Below, piece by piece: positions 1 to 9,470 of a DNA stretch of 64,000 nt; position 1 is the first letter of the stretch; each line of letters opens with the position of its first letter. The DNA lies in the NCBI GenBank assembly GCA_016214035.1, contig JACRPF010000020.1:256800-320799 (forward strand), in the 5' to 3' direction. Source of the DNA: Spirochaetota bacterium (GTDB taxonomy: Bacteria > Spirochaetota > Brachyspiria > Brachyspirales > JACRPF01). The notes beneath the pieces were generated by a model that saw only the letters and a list, made by a program, of their open reading frames with translations, searched no databases and had not been told where the DNA came from. Position numbers and translations under genes: made by a program.

Positions 1-130
1 AATGCTTATGGAGTTTTTCATAACCCCAGTTGTCGCACATCTCCGAATGCACCATGTACTGATTGATCGCCGTCAGTTCGTCGGCGAGCAGTCCGTTGAG
101 CGCCGCAATGAGTTTGTCGTTGCCTTTCAT
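1..130 (-). CDS. bfr: Bacterioferritin, N-terminal part (cut by window edge)
   Basis: The 43 visible codons start at an ATG at 130-128 preceded by a strong GAGGAGAAAG ribosome site. The peptide begins MKGNDKLIAALN and continues through LLADELTAINQYM, the first helix of bacterioferritin, with the conserved Glu of the ferroxidase centre (DELTAINQY). Bacterioferritins are cytoplasmic 24-subunit cages that oxidise and store iron. The gene runs off the left end, so heme-binding Met and the rest cannot be checked. It lies 96 bases below cheD in the same direction without an obvious terminator between them, so read-through from the chemotaxis operon is possible, though a function in chemotaxis is not implied. 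A Dps-like or rubrerythrin-like protein is less likely given this N-terminus. Confidence 0.85.
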   Translation of the reverse strand, partial: MKGNDKLIAALNGLLADELTAINQYMVHSEMCDNWGYEKLHKH

Positions 131-226
131 TTCTTTCTCCTCGTTCGTTTTTATATCTGCTTCCGATACAGATTTCAGTACATTGACGCGCATGCCTCTC
201 GAGAACCACGCTACTATATATGCACC

Positions 227-775
227 CTACTCTATGACCACGCCTTTTGTTACAAGTTCAGGATCGTTTTTCGCCAGCATACGCACATAGACATCCCCGT
301 TAGCCGTATCAATGAGCACTTTCCGTCCCTCACTGCCGCCGAGATCACGGGCGGCGATGTTCAACTTCTCACGGGCGACAATACTGTCAAAAACATCGAT
401 ATTACGAGCTCCGACGCTCGGCATACCGGTATGAAACGAACTCGCGCAACCGAACGCCTTCATCTCGATACTGCTTACCGGAACACCGGCGTCTTTGAAT
501 TTTTCCAGCATCATGTAGAACAGGAACGTGACGCAGTTCGCCTGATGCACTCCGCCGTACCGTGAGCTCGTGTGATGATTGCAGTGCGGAAGCACCGCAT
601 GCAGCATGCCCGCCATATGAATCGACGGCGCATACATCGTGAGCGCAAGACATGAACCGACAACGGTGATGATACGTTCCGGCTCCGTTGTCAGATAGTA
701 TTCCCCGATACCGAGATAATGTTTTTTGGTAAGCGATGCGGCAGGTACCGTGCCTGGCGGCTGTCCGATGTTCAT
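227..775 (-). CDS. cheD: CheD chemoreceptor glutamine deamidase
   Basis: 182 residues, slightly longer than usual for CheD because of about 15 extra N-terminal residues. The family core is visible: IITVVGSCLALTMY with the catalytic Cys42, then His59 in GMLHAVLP, 17 residues on as in characterised CheD enzymes, and a nearby Thr. CheD deamidates selected glutamines in chemoreceptor methylation helices and in some species binds CheC or receptor tails. No cheC, cheB or cheR lies in this window, so adaptation enzymes must be encoded elsewhere or CheD may act mainly by deamidation. It starts only 5 bases after cheW and is almost certainly translated from the same mRNA. A secreted or other cysteine hydrolase is unlikely because the whole CheD signature is present. 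Confidence 0.93.
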   Translation of the reverse strand: MNIGQPPGTVPAASLTKKHYLGIGEYYLTTEPERIITVVGSCLALTMYAPSIHMAGMLHAVLPHCNHHTSSRYGGVHQANCVTFLFYMMLEKFKDAGVPVSSIEMKAFGCASSFHTGMPSVGARNIDVFDSIVAREKLNIAARDLGGSEGRKVLIDTANGDVYVRMLAKNDPELVTKGVVIE

Positions 776-780
776 AGTGT

Positions 781-1284
781 TTATACCACAGCCTCCGCAG
801 CCACCGCGTTCTGGGCGAATGCAAGTTCATGCTCAGAGAACACCTTATCCGCATTCAGGATGATGACGAATGCGTCGTTATGCTTGCCGATGGCGTCGAT
901 ATACTCGCCGCTCACGTTCATCCCCACTTTCGGCGGCGGTTCCGTCTGCGATGCATCGAGGCGTATTACCTCGCGGACGCTGTCGACGAGCGCACCGATG
1001 ACGATCGCTTCCCCGTCATATGCCGTCTCCACGATGATGATCGCAGAATCGACGTTAAGCTCTTTTGCCGCAAGTTCGAATTTGAGCCTCAGATCGACCA
1101 CCGGCACCACGCTCCCGCGCAGATTGATGACGCCGGGCATGAACGCCGGGGTCTTCGGCACCTTGGTTATCCGCGCCACCTCGAGCACTTCCTTCACCTT
1201 GAGCACCTCGAACGCGAATGCCTCATCGTTCAACCCGAAGGTAAGATACTGCTTTGATGCCGCGTCAGTTGTCTTTGTTTCCAT
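781..1284 (-). CDS. cheW: CheW chemotaxis coupling protein
   Basis: 167 residues, usual CheW size. It shows the SH3-like CheW fold motifs: QYLTFGLNDEAFAF, VKEVLEVARITKVPKTP, then GVINLRGSVVPVVDLR and a second subdomain with IIIVE and ALVDSVREV. CheW links receptor tips to the CheA P5 domain in the cytoplasmic array. It has an AAGGAG site upstream of its ATG and sits between a receptor gene and cheD in the cheY-cheA operon, so it is the natural partner of the receptors at 1330 and 3720. It is clearly homologous to the second CheW at 52560 (same VPKTP, INLRG and PPPKVGMN / APPKVGMN blocks), which suggests a duplication with specialisation to two receptor sets. Confidence 0.95.
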   Translation of the reverse strand: METKTTDAASKQYLTFGLNDEAFAFEVLKVKEVLEVARITKVPKTPAFMPGVINLRGSVVPVVDLRLKFELAAKELNVDSAIIIVETAYDGEAIVIGALVDSVREVIRLDASQTEPPPKVGMNVSGEYIDAIGKHNDAFVIILNADKVFSEHELAFAQNAVAAEAVV

Positions 1285-1329
1285 GCGTACACTCCTTTAT
1301 ACCGCGTTCATAATTTCATTGAACTGCGT

Positions 1330-3075
1330 TCAGAACTTTTTATACACGCCGCCGGTTCCGGACGTACCGGAAACATCGTGATCTGTCTTCGATATTGTCT
1401 GCGATACTGCCGACTGGTCAGACTTTCCGTTCGTCTCTCCCTCCGGCAGTTGCGGCACTTCCTTCCGTTCCAGTCTCGCGCCGGCGTCCGTCTTGAAAAA
1501 CGCTATGGTGTCCTCAAGCTGCATCGACTGTGATGAAAGCTCCTCAGCCGTGGACGCGACCTCCTCGGAACCCGCAGCAGCATCCTGGGCCGCGGCATTC
1601 ACGTTCTGCACGGCGGCGGAAACCTGCTGCACTGAATTATTTATCTGCTGAACCGAATTATTAATCTGCTGCGCGCTGCTGCTCTGTTCAGAACTTGCGG
1701 CGCTGATCTCGGCGACAAGCTCGGACGTTTTCTGTATATCGGGCACCAGTTTCGTGAGCATCTCGCCCGCCTTCTCGGCAACCTGGACGCTTTTCTTGGA
1801 AAGTACGCCAATCTCACCCGCCGCGCGCTGGCTTCTGTCCGCAAGTTTCTGCACCTCGCTCGCGACAACCGCAAACCCCTTGCCGTGCTCGCCGGCACGC
1901 GCAGCCTCGATGGATGCGTTGAGCGACAGAAGATTCGTCTGCCGCGCTATTTCCTGTATAATCATGACCTTGTCCGCGATCTCTTTCATCGCCGCAACCG
2001 TTTCGTTGAACGCATTTCCTCCGTCCTTGGCGTCATTGGCGCTTTTCGCCGCAATCTTTTCCGTTTGGCGCGCATTGTCATAGTTCTGTTTTATGGTAGC
2101 GGTCATTACCTGCAGCGAAGTAGAAACGTCATCAATGGATGCTGAGACCTCCTGCACGGATGATGACACCTCCTCAACGCTTGTCGCCTGTCCCGCGGCG
2201 CTCGCCGATAACGTGTTGGCAGAATCGGAAAGCTGATTACTTCCCGCGCTCACCGTGGCGACTACATTTCGGATATCTTCAACGATCCGTGCAAGCTGCT
2301 CCGCCATCGACTGCGTCATGCGCGCAAGATCGCCGATTTCATCGTTCGCCCGCAGATGTTTTTCATTAATCTGAAGTGTTTCGCGCGCAGACCATATATC
2401 GCCCGATGCCACCATGCCGAGTGTGGACGTGAGGCTTCCGATAGGCATAAGTATGGCGCGTACAAGCAGGCTCACGATCGCAAGCGACAGGGCGCTCACG
2501 ATGATCATGATCAGCACAAGCAGGCGCACGAGCTCAAACCCGTGCCTGTTCATCTCCGATTCCCGGATCTGATATCCGATACGCCACTCCCAGGTATCGA
2601 ATGCGTTATAGGTGATCCAGTACTTCACGCCTTTATTCACATAGACGCCGCTGCCTTTTGATTTTTTTCCCGCGAAAGCGATAAAATCCATATTGTTGAA
2701 CGTATTATTGTCGCCGCGCCGGACATCGGGGTGCATCAACAAATCGCCGTTCGCATCCACGATGATTGGGAATGCGGTAAGCGCATCTCCCCGCTTGTCC
2801 CCGTAATGGATCTGCTCAAGGCGCTGCAGCACGTTATTCTGAAATGCCGATTTAAAACCGTCATACATGCCGGTGTCGGTCAATTCGGCATCCTTTTTCT
2901 CAAGCTCAGCTATAATCAGATGAACCTTGCCCTCAAACTCCTGCCCGAGCACTTTCTTGAACGATCCGGTGACCATCACGAACGTTAGAACCGATACGAT
3001 GACGATGAGCGCCAGAAAAGCGGCGCTGATGGCACCGATGATGCGCCATACAAGGGATATTTTTTTTTGCGACAT
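1330..3075 (-). CDS. Methyl-accepting chemotaxis protein with periplasmic Cache-like domain
   Basis: 581 residues. A membrane segment (about 12-36) is followed by a periplasmic sensor region (about 40-180) with [16 protein letters not shown] and WRIGYQI, typical of a Cache fold, a second membrane segment (about 183-207), HAMP, and the long cytoplasmic hairpin. The tip has [21 protein letters not shown] and [16 protein letters not shown]. Between the TSVEE block and MTATI there are 26 residues, the same as in the receptor at 3720 and 14 fewer than in that at 53071. The protein ends in VYKKF, a Lys-rich aromatic tail shared in type with the other two receptors. An AAGGAT site precedes the ATG. 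It lies directly below a secreted Cache-only protein and above cheW. The ligand cannot be read from sequence. Confidence 0.93.
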   Translation of the reverse strand: MSQKKISLVWRIIGAISAAFLALIVIVSVLTFVMVTGSFKKVLGQEFEGKVHLIIAELEKKDAELTDTGMYDGFKSAFQNNVLQRLEQIHYGDKRGDALTAFPIIVDANGDLLMHPDVRRGDNNTFNNMDFIAFAGKKSKGSGVYVNKGVKYWITYNAFDTWEWRIGYQIRESEMNRHGFELVRLLVLIMIIVSALSLAIVSLLVRAILMPIGSLTSTLGMVASGDIWSARETLQINEKHLRANDEIGDLARMTQSMAEQLARIVEDIRNVVATVSAGSNQLSDSANTLSASAAGQATSVEEVSSSVQEVSASIDDVSTSLQVMTATIKQNYDNARQTEKIAAKSANDAKDGGNAFNETVAAMKEIADKVMIIQEIARQTNLLSLNASIEAARAGEHGKGFAVVASEVQKLADRSQRAAGEIGVLSKKSVQVAEKAGEMLTKLVPDIQKTSELVAEISAASSEQSSSAQQINNSVQQINNSVQQVSAAVQNVNAAAQDAAAGSEEVASTAEELSSQSMQLEDTIAFFKTDAGARLERKEVPQLPEGETNGKSDQSAVSQTISKTDHDVSGTSGTGGVYKKF

Positions 3076-3119
3076 ACTACCACATCCTTACTGCGTTACC
3101 GATGGTGAACGCCGGAATA

Positions 3120-3584
3120 TTACTCCAAATAGGTCCCGCTGCCGAAGAAAAAGTCCTTACCGGCAACGACTTTGATAAACGATGTTTTCTTCTCGATCTT
3201 TTTCGTCGTCGGATTACGGAAGCTGTATTCATCCCAACCCTCGCCTTTCGCCGACTTCGCCACTTTTATATGCTGCACGATGATCTTGACGCCGTTCGGG
3301 TCTGTGGACTCAAGGAAATTCTTACCCACGCGGTCCTTGAACTGCCCGTGCGCAAGACATTTTCCCATATTATCATACGCGAACACATAATACTCCCCGT
3401 CGACAAACTGACCCTTGGGGTCGCTTATGTCAAAAAATGCCTTATCAGCGCCGACCTTTGCATAGTGGGCAACCGCCTTGTTGACAAGATCAATACATTT
3501 CTGTTTACGTTCGGCAAGTGATGCCCCGAAAACGACGGCCGTTACAGCCGCCATAAGAATAAGAAAACGTACTCTCGTGTTCAT
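3120..3584 (-). CDS. Secreted single Cache-domain protein
   Basis: 154 residues with a short signal peptide (hydrophobic stretch about 7-20, ending near VFGAS). The mature part is one complete single Cache domain: YYVFAYDNMGKCLAHG, VGKNFLESTDPNG, GWDEYSFRNP and FFFGSGTYLE, in the order known for sCache_2 ligand-binding domains. It has no membrane anchor and no signalling domain, so it should be a soluble periplasmic protein. It is placed between two receptor genes of the chemotaxis operon and has its own AAAAAGGAG site. By position it may be a periplasmic binding partner that loads a ligand onto a receptor, or a decoy for the ligand. That role is inference; the domain call is secure. Cytochrome c is excluded since there is no CxxCH. 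Confidence 0.8.
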   Translation of the reverse strand: MNTRVRFLILMAAVTAVVFGASLAERKQKCIDLVNKAVAHYAKVGADKAFFDISDPKGQFVDGEYYVFAYDNMGKCLAHGQFKDRVGKNFLESTDPNGVKIIVQHIKVAKSAKGEGWDEYSFRNPTTKKIEKKTSFIKVVAGKDFFFGSGTYLE

Positions 3585-3719
3585 TGTGTTTCTCCTTTTT
3601 ACTATGCCTGCATGCAGACCATGCGTTCACCGACAACAGATCCAAGAACATCAAACGAATACAGACTGTATCATAATTATCCTCCACGTTAACCATCCGC
3701 GGCACTGACCGCGATGGGA

Positions 3720-5543
3720 CTAATACCTCTTGAACTCACCATCCTCGTCATCCACCGGATTCGTCATATCGATATGCGCGCCCTTCGGCTTATCCGGAGT
3801 AACTGCGGCATGAGATCCGCCTACGGCGATTTTCGGTTTCGGTTTCACCGGCGCCACATGAGCCGGACTATGCGCCGCCGCCCTGGACGAGGGTATTCCG
3901 CCGACCGTATGCGTCAGCAGTTTTTTCTGTTCGGCCTGCGTCTTCGGAAGCGACCGCTGCACTGTTCCTTCGTCAAGTTTGAAGAACGCGGTGGCATCCT
4001 GCATCTGCGATGCCTGCGCGTTGAGTTCCTCCGCCGTTGACGCCACTTCTTCTGCGTTGGCCGAGTTCTGCTGCACCACGCTGCTCAGCTGCTGCACGGC
4101 GCCGTTGACCTGCTGCACGACGGTGTTCACCTGCTGTATCGCGTTGTTTATCTGCTTTGCGCCGTTGTTCTGCTCGCTGCTTGCCGCGCTTATCTCGGCT
4201 ACGAGTTCAGCGGTCTTCTGTATATCGGGCACGAGTTTCGAAAGCATCTCACCCGCCTTTTCGGCTACACCCACACTCTTCTTTGAAAGCATGCCTATCT
4301 CGCCGGCCGCCCGCTGACTTCTGTCCGCAAGTTTCTGCACCTCGCTCGCGACCACCGCAAATCCCTTGCCCTGTTCGCCCGCCCGCGCCGCCTCGATGGA
4401 CGCATTGAGCGACAGGAGATTGGTCTGCCGCGCGATCTCCTGGATGATGGTCACCTTGTCGGCTATTTCTTTCATCGCCGCGACGGTCTCGCTCACGGCG
4501 GAACCGCCGTCCTTCGCGTCGTTCGCACTTTTCGCGGCTATCTTTTCCGTCTGGCTTGCGTTATCGAAATTCTGCTGAATGGTCGCGGTCATCTGCTCAA
4601 CCGACGACGACACCTCTTCGATGGACGATGAAACCTCCTCCACCGACGACGAAATCTCCTCAACGCTTGCCGCCTGCTCGTTGGCGCCCTGCGAAAGCAT
4701 CTCGCTCGATGAACTCATCTGCCCGCTTCCAGAAGCCACATTCGTCGCCGACGTCTGCACCGTATCCACCACTTCGCGGAGTTTCACGAGCATGGCGCTG
4801 AGGGCGTTGGCAAGAAGCCCTATTTCGTCTTTCATCGCGATATATTTCGCATCGACAACGATGGTCAGGTCGCCCCGGGCCACGGTATCCGCAATGCCGA
4901 CGGCAGCATTCAACGGCCTCGTGATGCTGCGCGTAATTATAAGCGCGATCATTATCGCAAGAATCGCGCCGAGCAGCGCCAGAACAACGCTCACTACGAT
5001 GATCGTCGCAATAGTGGCATCGTACACCGCATCTGCTTTATGCTGCTCATTAAGTATCGACGCGGCAATCTTTTCCTGCGGTTCCCGGTAGCCGCTGATA
5101 TAGCCATCCATTTCATCATCGAGCGTCCGTATGAGCTTGATATCGTTCGCTATGGCAGCCGGAAGAATTTTTTTTTCATAATGCGCTATTATCGCCGCCA
5201 GCTGAACTTCGGCTTCGCGCTGCAACCGCTTCTCCACATCGGTATCGACGATGGACGCTATCGTCTTTATGTCTTCCAGCGCTTCCGTTTTTATCGTATC
5301 CCAATCTTTTTCCGACGATTTAAAATCACGGTTGATAATAGTGTCGGCGATAACCTGGTACATTTTTGCGCCCATATCAGCGGACTCCTGCGCGATGATA
5401 CCGTCTTTAGCGCGTTCCGCCCCTTCATCCTGCAGCGTTTGCAATATCCTCAGCTGTGTATAATTATACACGACGAGCGCCGCCATAATCGCGACCACGA
5501 CACCGAACCCGAGTGCAAGCTTCTTCCCGATCGTCATTCTCAT
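3720..5543 (-). CDS. Methyl-accepting chemotaxis protein with four-helix-bundle sensor
   Basis: 607 residues. An N-terminal membrane helix (about 8-27) starts [12 protein letters not shown], typical of 4HB_MCP receptors. The helical periplasmic part (about 30-185) has no Cache motifs, a second membrane segment follows (about 187-210), then HAMP ([10 protein letters not shown]) and the signalling hairpin with [21 protein letters not shown] at the tip. Four-helix-bundle sensors bind amino acids and other small ligands. The methylation arms contain repeated EEVSSS heptads. The C-terminus is rich in Pro/Lys and ends EFKRY, similar to FKKY of the receptor at 53071, probably a flexible tether for adaptation enzymes. 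The ATG follows an AGGAGCGAAGT site, 21 bases after cheA. A second in-frame ATG two codons on is also possible. Confidence 0.93.
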   Translation of the reverse strand: MRMTIGKKLALGFGVVVAIMAALVVYNYTQLRILQTLQDEGAERAKDGIIAQESADMGAKMYQVIADTIINRDFKSSEKDWDTIKTEALEDIKTIASIVDTDVEKRLQREAEVQLAAIIAHYEKKILPAAIANDIKLIRTLDDEMDGYISGYREPQEKIAASILNEQHKADAVYDATIATIIVVSVVLALLGAILAIMIALIITRSITRPLNAAVGIADTVARGDLTIVVDAKYIAMKDEIGLLANALSAMLVKLREVVDTVQTSATNVASGSGQMSSSSEMLSQGANEQAASVEEISSSVEEVSSSIEEVSSSVEQMTATIQQNFDNASQTEKIAAKSANDAKDGGSAVSETVAAMKEIADKVTIIQEIARQTNLLSLNASIEAARAGEQGKGFAVVASEVQKLADRSQRAAGEIGMLSKKSVGVAEKAGEMLSKLVPDIQKTAELVAEISAASSEQNNGAKQINNAIQQVNTVVQQVNGAVQQLSSVVQQNSANAEEVASTAEELNAQASQMQDATAFFKLDEGTVQRSLPKTQAEQKKLLTHTVGGIPSSRAAAHSPAHVAPVKPKPKIAVGGSHAAVTPDKPKGAHIDMTNPVDDEDGEFKRY

Positions 5544-5564
5544 ACTTCGCTCCTATTGAAAATA

Positions 5565-7697
5565 TTATAATGCATTGTAAGTGCCGCCGCTGAATTCCTG
5601 CCGACGAAAGGCGCTCTCGCTTGCGCCGCCTGCCGCCTGCGTATTCCGTATATGGTTTTTTATAATGATATTTACATCAAGAATAAGCGCTATGGTGCCG
5701 TCACCGAGAATGGTGGCGCCGGAAACCTCGTCGACATCACGAAACGTGCGGCCTATCGACTTTATCACCGTCTGCTGTTTACCGAGCACATCATCCACGA
5801 CGAGGCCGATGCGCCGATCCTCATACTGCGTGATTATCATACGCTCAACCGCCACACGCTCGCTGTCGATGGCGAAGAGATTGCGCAGACGTATGAATGG
5901 CACCATCTCGCCGCGGAGATTCACCACATCACTGCCGGTATCAACACCCAGAACATCGGCAGTAAGATCCACACATTCGTCGGCATTCGAAAGATTCAGT
6001 ATGAATTGCGACCCGCCGATACGCGCCAGAAGTCCGTCGACGATGGCAAGCGTGAGCGGAATACGCAGCAGCATCTTCGTGCCTTCCGGTGACGATTCAA
6101 TCGCTATGGTGCCGCGCAGGCGCTCAACGTTCTTTTTCACCACATCCATACCCACGCCGCGGCCGGAAACACTTGTCGCTTTTTCCGCCGTGGAAAACCC
6201 CGGCAGGAAGATGAGTTCCTGTATTTCACGGCCGGACAGTTCGGCGCCTTCGGCAACCAGTCCGCGTTCAACCGCTTTCGCCAGTATACGCTGACGGTTC
6301 AATCCCGCGCCGTCGTCTGACACCGCTATCACCACGTGCGCGCCCTCGTGCCGCGCCGAAAGCGTAACCGTTCCTTTCGCGGGCTTTCCGGCTTTTACAC
6401 GCACCCCGGGCGATTCGATGCCGTGATCAAGCGCATTGCGGAGAATATGCATGAGCGGGTCTTTGAGCGATTCAATGACCGTTTTGTCGAGTTCGGTTTC
6501 CTTGCCGACTGTGACAAGGTCGATCTCCTTGCCGAGTTCATGGGCAAGATCGCGTACCGGGCGGACAAAACTCTTGAAGAGTTCATCCACCGGCACCATG
6601 CGCATCACCATCGACGTGTCGCGAAGGTCGCCGATGAGCCGCTCGAATGACTGCGCCATTGAGATGAGATCAAGATCATCCCTAGTGACGGCGGTCTGCA
6701 TGAACTGCGCCTCTAGCGTCACCAATTCACCAACGAGATTCATGAGATGATCAAGCTTTTCGCTCTGCACCCGGATTGTCGCACGCGCAGTCTGCTGCCG
6801 CTGCTCCTCACGTACCTCCCGTACATGCCGCTGCTCGGCAACTGCCGCTTCCACATCATGCGGGGCGACAATTCCTTTCTCGACTGCCTGCTCCCCGATG
6901 CGTTTGTGCGAGGATATCAGCGCTGCAAGTTCTTCACGCGTTATCGATCCGCGTTCAAGCAATATGTCTCCGATGCGTTTATAATCACCTTCAACGAACG
7001 ATCCTTCCTCGTCAATAAGTTCGATTGAAAGCTCACTGCCGTCCTCGACAAAAATGAAGATGTCTCGTACGCCGTGTACATCTTTTACGGTTGTGAGCAC
7101 AATATTCCATGTCGTGCAGCAGACTTCGGGATCGAACTCGTCAAGCGGCGGCGTATGAGGGTCGGCTACGATGACCGCCCTTCCGGCCGCATGTATTTCA
7201 TTGAACAGCGGTGTAAGCTTCACGCCCCGTTTAAAGATATCCTCGGACGGTTTAAAGATAATGCGATATGTCCACTGCTTTTCCGGAACCGGTTTTTTAT
7301 CGGGTGCGACTACAGTTCCCGCACGTACGGGAAGGAACTTCACGATCCTGCCTACCAGATGAGCGGTTGCTGCCTCCGGCACACCGGGTTCATCGGCCAA
7401 AAGCGTTTTTATATGATCGCGGGCGGCAAGCGTTACATCGATGATGTCTCGGGAAACCGCAAGCGTTCCCTTGCGTATAAGATCGAACATGGTCTCACAC
7501 TCATGCGCGAACGCGCTCACGCGGGTGAACCCGAACATGGCGCCCGAACCCTTGATGGTGTGCATGGCGCGGAATATATCGTTGACGATCTCGCTGTTTT
7601 CGGGCGTCTGCTCGAGCGCCACGAGCGACTGCTCTATCTTCTCAAGAAGCTCGGCTGCTTCCTCACGGTAGGTGTCAGCAAACCTCGACGCATCCAT
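5565..7697 (-). CDS. cheA: Chemotaxis histidine kinase CheA
   Basis: 710 residues with the full CheA layout. P1/Hpt has phosphorylatable His46 in AMHTIKGSGAMFG. A ferredoxin-like regulatory region (about 148-240) contains YRIIFKPSEDIFKRG. Next comes a short helical module (about 249-300; GDILLERGSITREELA, GEQAVEKGIV) resembling the MshEN/T2SS-E N-terminal family. P3 dimerisation follows (LDHLMNLVGELV), then P4 ATPase with HILRNALDHGIE, DDGAGL and GRGVGMDVVK, and the CheW-like P5. CheA autophosphorylates in receptor arrays and passes phosphate to CheY. P2 for CheY docking is not of the E. coli kind. cheA is 54 bases after cheY and heads the receptor genes in the same operon. It is the only CheA in the window and could serve both CheW proteins. 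Confidence 0.96.
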   Translation of the reverse strand: MDASRFADTYREEAAELLEKIEQSLVALEQTPENSEIVNDIFRAMHTIKGSGAMFGFTRVSAFAHECETMFDLIRKGTLAVSRDIIDVTLAARDHIKTLLADEPGVPEAATAHLVGRIVKFLPVRAGTVVAPDKKPVPEKQWTYRIIFKPSEDIFKRGVKLTPLFNEIHAAGRAVIVADPHTPPLDEFDPEVCCTTWNIVLTTVKDVHGVRDIFIFVEDGSELSIELIDEEGSFVEGDYKRIGDILLERGSITREELAALISSHKRIGEQAVEKGIVAPHDVEAAVAEQRHVREVREEQRQQTARATIRVQSEKLDHLMNLVGELVTLEAQFMQTAVTRDDLDLISMAQSFERLIGDLRDTSMVMRMVPVDELFKSFVRPVRDLAHELGKEIDLVTVGKETELDKTVIESLKDPLMHILRNALDHGIESPGVRVKAGKPAKGTVTLSARHEGAHVVIAVSDDGAGLNRQRILAKAVERGLVAEGAELSGREIQELIFLPGFSTAEKATSVSGRGVGMDVVKKNVERLRGTIAIESSPEGTKMLLRIPLTLAIVDGLLARIGGSQFILNLSNADECVDLTADVLGVDTGSDVVNLRGEMVPFIRLRNLFAIDSERVAVERMIITQYEDRRIGLVVDDVLGKQQTVIKSIGRTFRDVDEVSGATILGDGTIALILDVNIIIKNHIRNTQAAGGASESAFRRQEFSGGTYNAL

Positions 7698-7751
7698 CTT
7701 GCGTTCCAGCCTTTCTCGTTAATCGAACGAATTGAACAGAGCCTTCGCCGA

Positions 7752-8111
7752 TTATCCTATCAATTTCTTAACCGTCTCCTTCAGTACTTCCGGCGTGAAC
7801 GGCTTGACAAGCCATGCCGTCGCTCCGGCCGCCTTGCCTTCATCCTTCTTGACGTCCTCGTGTTCCGTTGTCAGCATGATAATGGGGGTGAACTTTGTCG
7901 CAGCCTGTGCGCGTACCCCTTTGATGAACGCGATGCCGTTCATCTCCGGCATATTGTAGTCGGTGATGATGAGCGAACAGCCGTCGGTGCGTGTCAGCCC
8001 CACCTTACCGTCCTCGGCCTCTACGGTTTCATAACCGTCCTCGGTAAGCGTGAACTTCACCATTTGACGCATTGAGGGGGAATCATCGACAATAAGTATT
8101 TTTTTCGGCAT
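7752..8111 (-). CDS. cheY: CheY single-domain response regulator
   Basis: 119 residues from the ATG at 8111, chosen because AAAGAGGT lies just upstream; a start 27 bases earlier would overlap this site. The receiver fold is complete: KILIVDDSPSMRQMV with the acidic pair, the phosphoacceptor Asp in LIITDYNMPEMNG, the conserved Thr in IIMLTTE and the Lys in WLVKPFTPE. Phosphorylated CheY binds the flagellar motor switch. It is the first gene of the chemotaxis operon, directly behind the promoter at 8130-8157, and is followed by cheA. A non-chemotactic receiver is possible in principle, but the position and the short stand-alone form argue for CheY. Confidence 0.95.
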   Translation of the reverse strand: MPKKILIVDDSPSMRQMVKFTLTEDGYETVEAEDGKVGLTRTDGCSLIITDYNMPEMNGIAFIKGVRAQAATKFTPIIMLTTEHEDVKKDEGKAAGATAWLVKPFTPEVLKETVKKLIG

Positions 8112-8129
8112 GCATACCTCTTTAATTGA

Positions 8130-8157
8130 AAGATACACAATAAATCCCGATTGTCAA
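8130..8157 (-). promoter_or_regulatory. Sigma-70-type promoter of the chemotaxis operon
   Basis: On the minus strand TTGACA (8157-8152), a 16-base spacer and TATCTT (8135-8130) precede cheY. The predicted start is near 8123, giving a short leader that contains the AAAGAGGT ribosome site. No flagellar sigma-28 motif was seen. Confidence 0.7.
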
Positions 8158-8232
8158 TACCTGATGTTAAACAGAACATGCGGCCTTTGTTATGTAAACA
8201 TGAACCCGTGCCGCTATTCCATACAAAAAACG

Positions 8233-8260
8233 TTGACATTTTCACTGATATATATAGAAT
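8233..8260 (+). promoter_or_regulatory. Promoter of ilvC
   Basis: TTGACA (8233-8238), a 16-base spacer and TAGAAT (8255-8260). The predicted start near 8267 leaves a leader of about 33 bases before the ATG. That is too short for a T-box or a peptide-type attenuator. Confidence 0.7.
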
Positions 8261-8299
8261 AAGGCCCTGATTTCGAGATAATTTTGAGGAGAAAGAATC

Positions 8300-9400
8300 A
8301 TGGCCAAAATCAATTTCGGCGGTGAAACGGAAACCGTCATCACGAGAAAGGAATTCCCGCTTGCGAAAGCGCGCAAGGTATTGAAGAACGAAACCATCGC
8401 CATCATCGGCTACGGTGTTCAGGGTCCTGCACAGGCGCTTAACCTTAAGGACAACGGATTCAACGTCATCATCGGCCAGTCAAGCGCATTTAAAACGGAC
8501 TGGAACCGCGCCATCAAGGACGGATGGAAACCCGGAAAGACTTTGTTCGAAATCGACGAAGCCGTTCGCCGCGCCACCATCATCCAGTTCCTCGTTTCCG
8601 ACGCCGCACAGCGCAAAGTGTGGCCGGTCATCAAAGAAAATCTGAAAGAAGGCGATGCGCTTTATTTCTCGCACGGCTTCTCGATTGTTTATAAAGAACA
8701 GACCGGCGTCATCCCGCCGAAGAACGTGGATGTCATCCTCGTGGCACCGAAAGGTTCGGGACTCAACGTCCGCCGCAACTTCCTCTCGGGAGCCGGCATC
8801 AATTCAAGCTTCGCGGTTTTCCAGGATTACACCGGCCGCGCGGAAGAGCGCACCAAGGCTCTCGGCATCGGCATCGGTTCGGGCTATCTCTTCCCGACAA
8901 CGTTCCAGAACGAAGTATACAGCGACCTCACCGGCGAACGCGGCGTGCTCATGGGCGCTCTCGCGGGCATGATGCACGCTCAGTACGATGTGCTCCGCAA
9001 GAACGGCCACAGCCCGAGCGAAGCGTTCAATGAAACGGTTGAAGAACTCACCCAGAGCCTCATCCGTCTCGTCGACGAGAACGGCATGGACTGGATGTAT
9101 GCGAACTGCTCGGTCACCGCGCAGCACGGTGCGCTCAAATGGCGCCCCATTTTCTACAAAGCGAATCTTCCGGTGTTTGATAAGCTCTATAAATCGGTGA
9201 AAACCGGTCAGGAGACCCGCGAAGTCATCCGCGACTGCGGCGGCGCGAACTATCAGCAGTTCCTCGCGAAAAAACTCGCCGAACTCCACGATTCAGAGAT
9301 GTGGAAAGCAGGCGCGGCAGCACGTTCGCTGCGCCCGGCCGAACAGGTCAAGGCGAAAGCGAAAGGCAAAACCGGCACGTCCGGACGCGGCGCGAACTGA
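8300..9400 (+). CDS. ilvC: Ketol-acid reductoisomerase
   Basis: 366 residues. The enzyme isomerises and reduces 2-acetolactate or 2-aceto-2-hydroxybutyrate in branched-chain amino acid synthesis. The N-terminal Rossmann domain has IIGYGVQGPAQALNLKDNG, the dinucleotide loop. The C-terminal knotted domain has the metal-binding acids in VYSDLTGERGVLMG and FNETVEELTQSL. The protein is a little longer than short (class I) enzymes and ends in a Lys/Gly-rich tail (KAKAKGKTGTSGRGAN) that looks disordered. A GAGGAGAAAG site precedes the ATG. It has its own promoter and terminator. No ilvB, ilvN or ilvD is adjacent, so the pathway genes are dispersed. Confidence 0.96.
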   Translation: MAKINFGGETETVITRKEFPLAKARKVLKNETIAIIGYGVQGPAQALNLKDNGFNVIIGQSSAFKTDWNRAIKDGWKPGKTLFEIDEAVRRATIIQFLVSDAAQRKVWPVIKENLKEGDALYFSHGFSIVYKEQTGVIPPKNVDVILVAPKGSGLNVRRNFLSGAGINSSFAVFQDYTGRAEERTKALGIGIGSGYLFPTTFQNEVYSDLTGERGVLMGALAGMMHAQYDVLRKNGHSPSEAFNETVEELTQSLIRLVDENGMDWMYANCSVTAQHGALKWRPIFYKANLPVFDKLYKSVKTGQETREVIRDCGGANYQQFLAKKLAELHDSEMWKAGAAARSLRPAEQVKAKAKGKTGTSGRGAN

Positions 9401-9431
9401 TACTGCGTTCAGCAGCATAGACGATACAAGA

Positions 9432-9467
9432 CCCCGGTTCCGGCATCGCCGGTGCCGGGGTTTTTTT
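9432..9467 (+). terminator. Rho-independent terminator of ilvC
   Basis: CCCCGGTTCCGGC, loop ATC, GCCGGTGCCGGGG form a long stem (9432-9460) with one internal mismatch pair, followed by seven T. On the other strand no T-run follows, so it acts for ilvC only; it abuts the Nudix stop codon. Confidence 0.92.
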
Positions 9468-9470
9468 ATT

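Noticed and set aside
7074-8075. 333-codon plus-strand frame opposite cheA and cheY
   Set aside because: Antisense shadow of two strongly conserved genes; no family resemblance.
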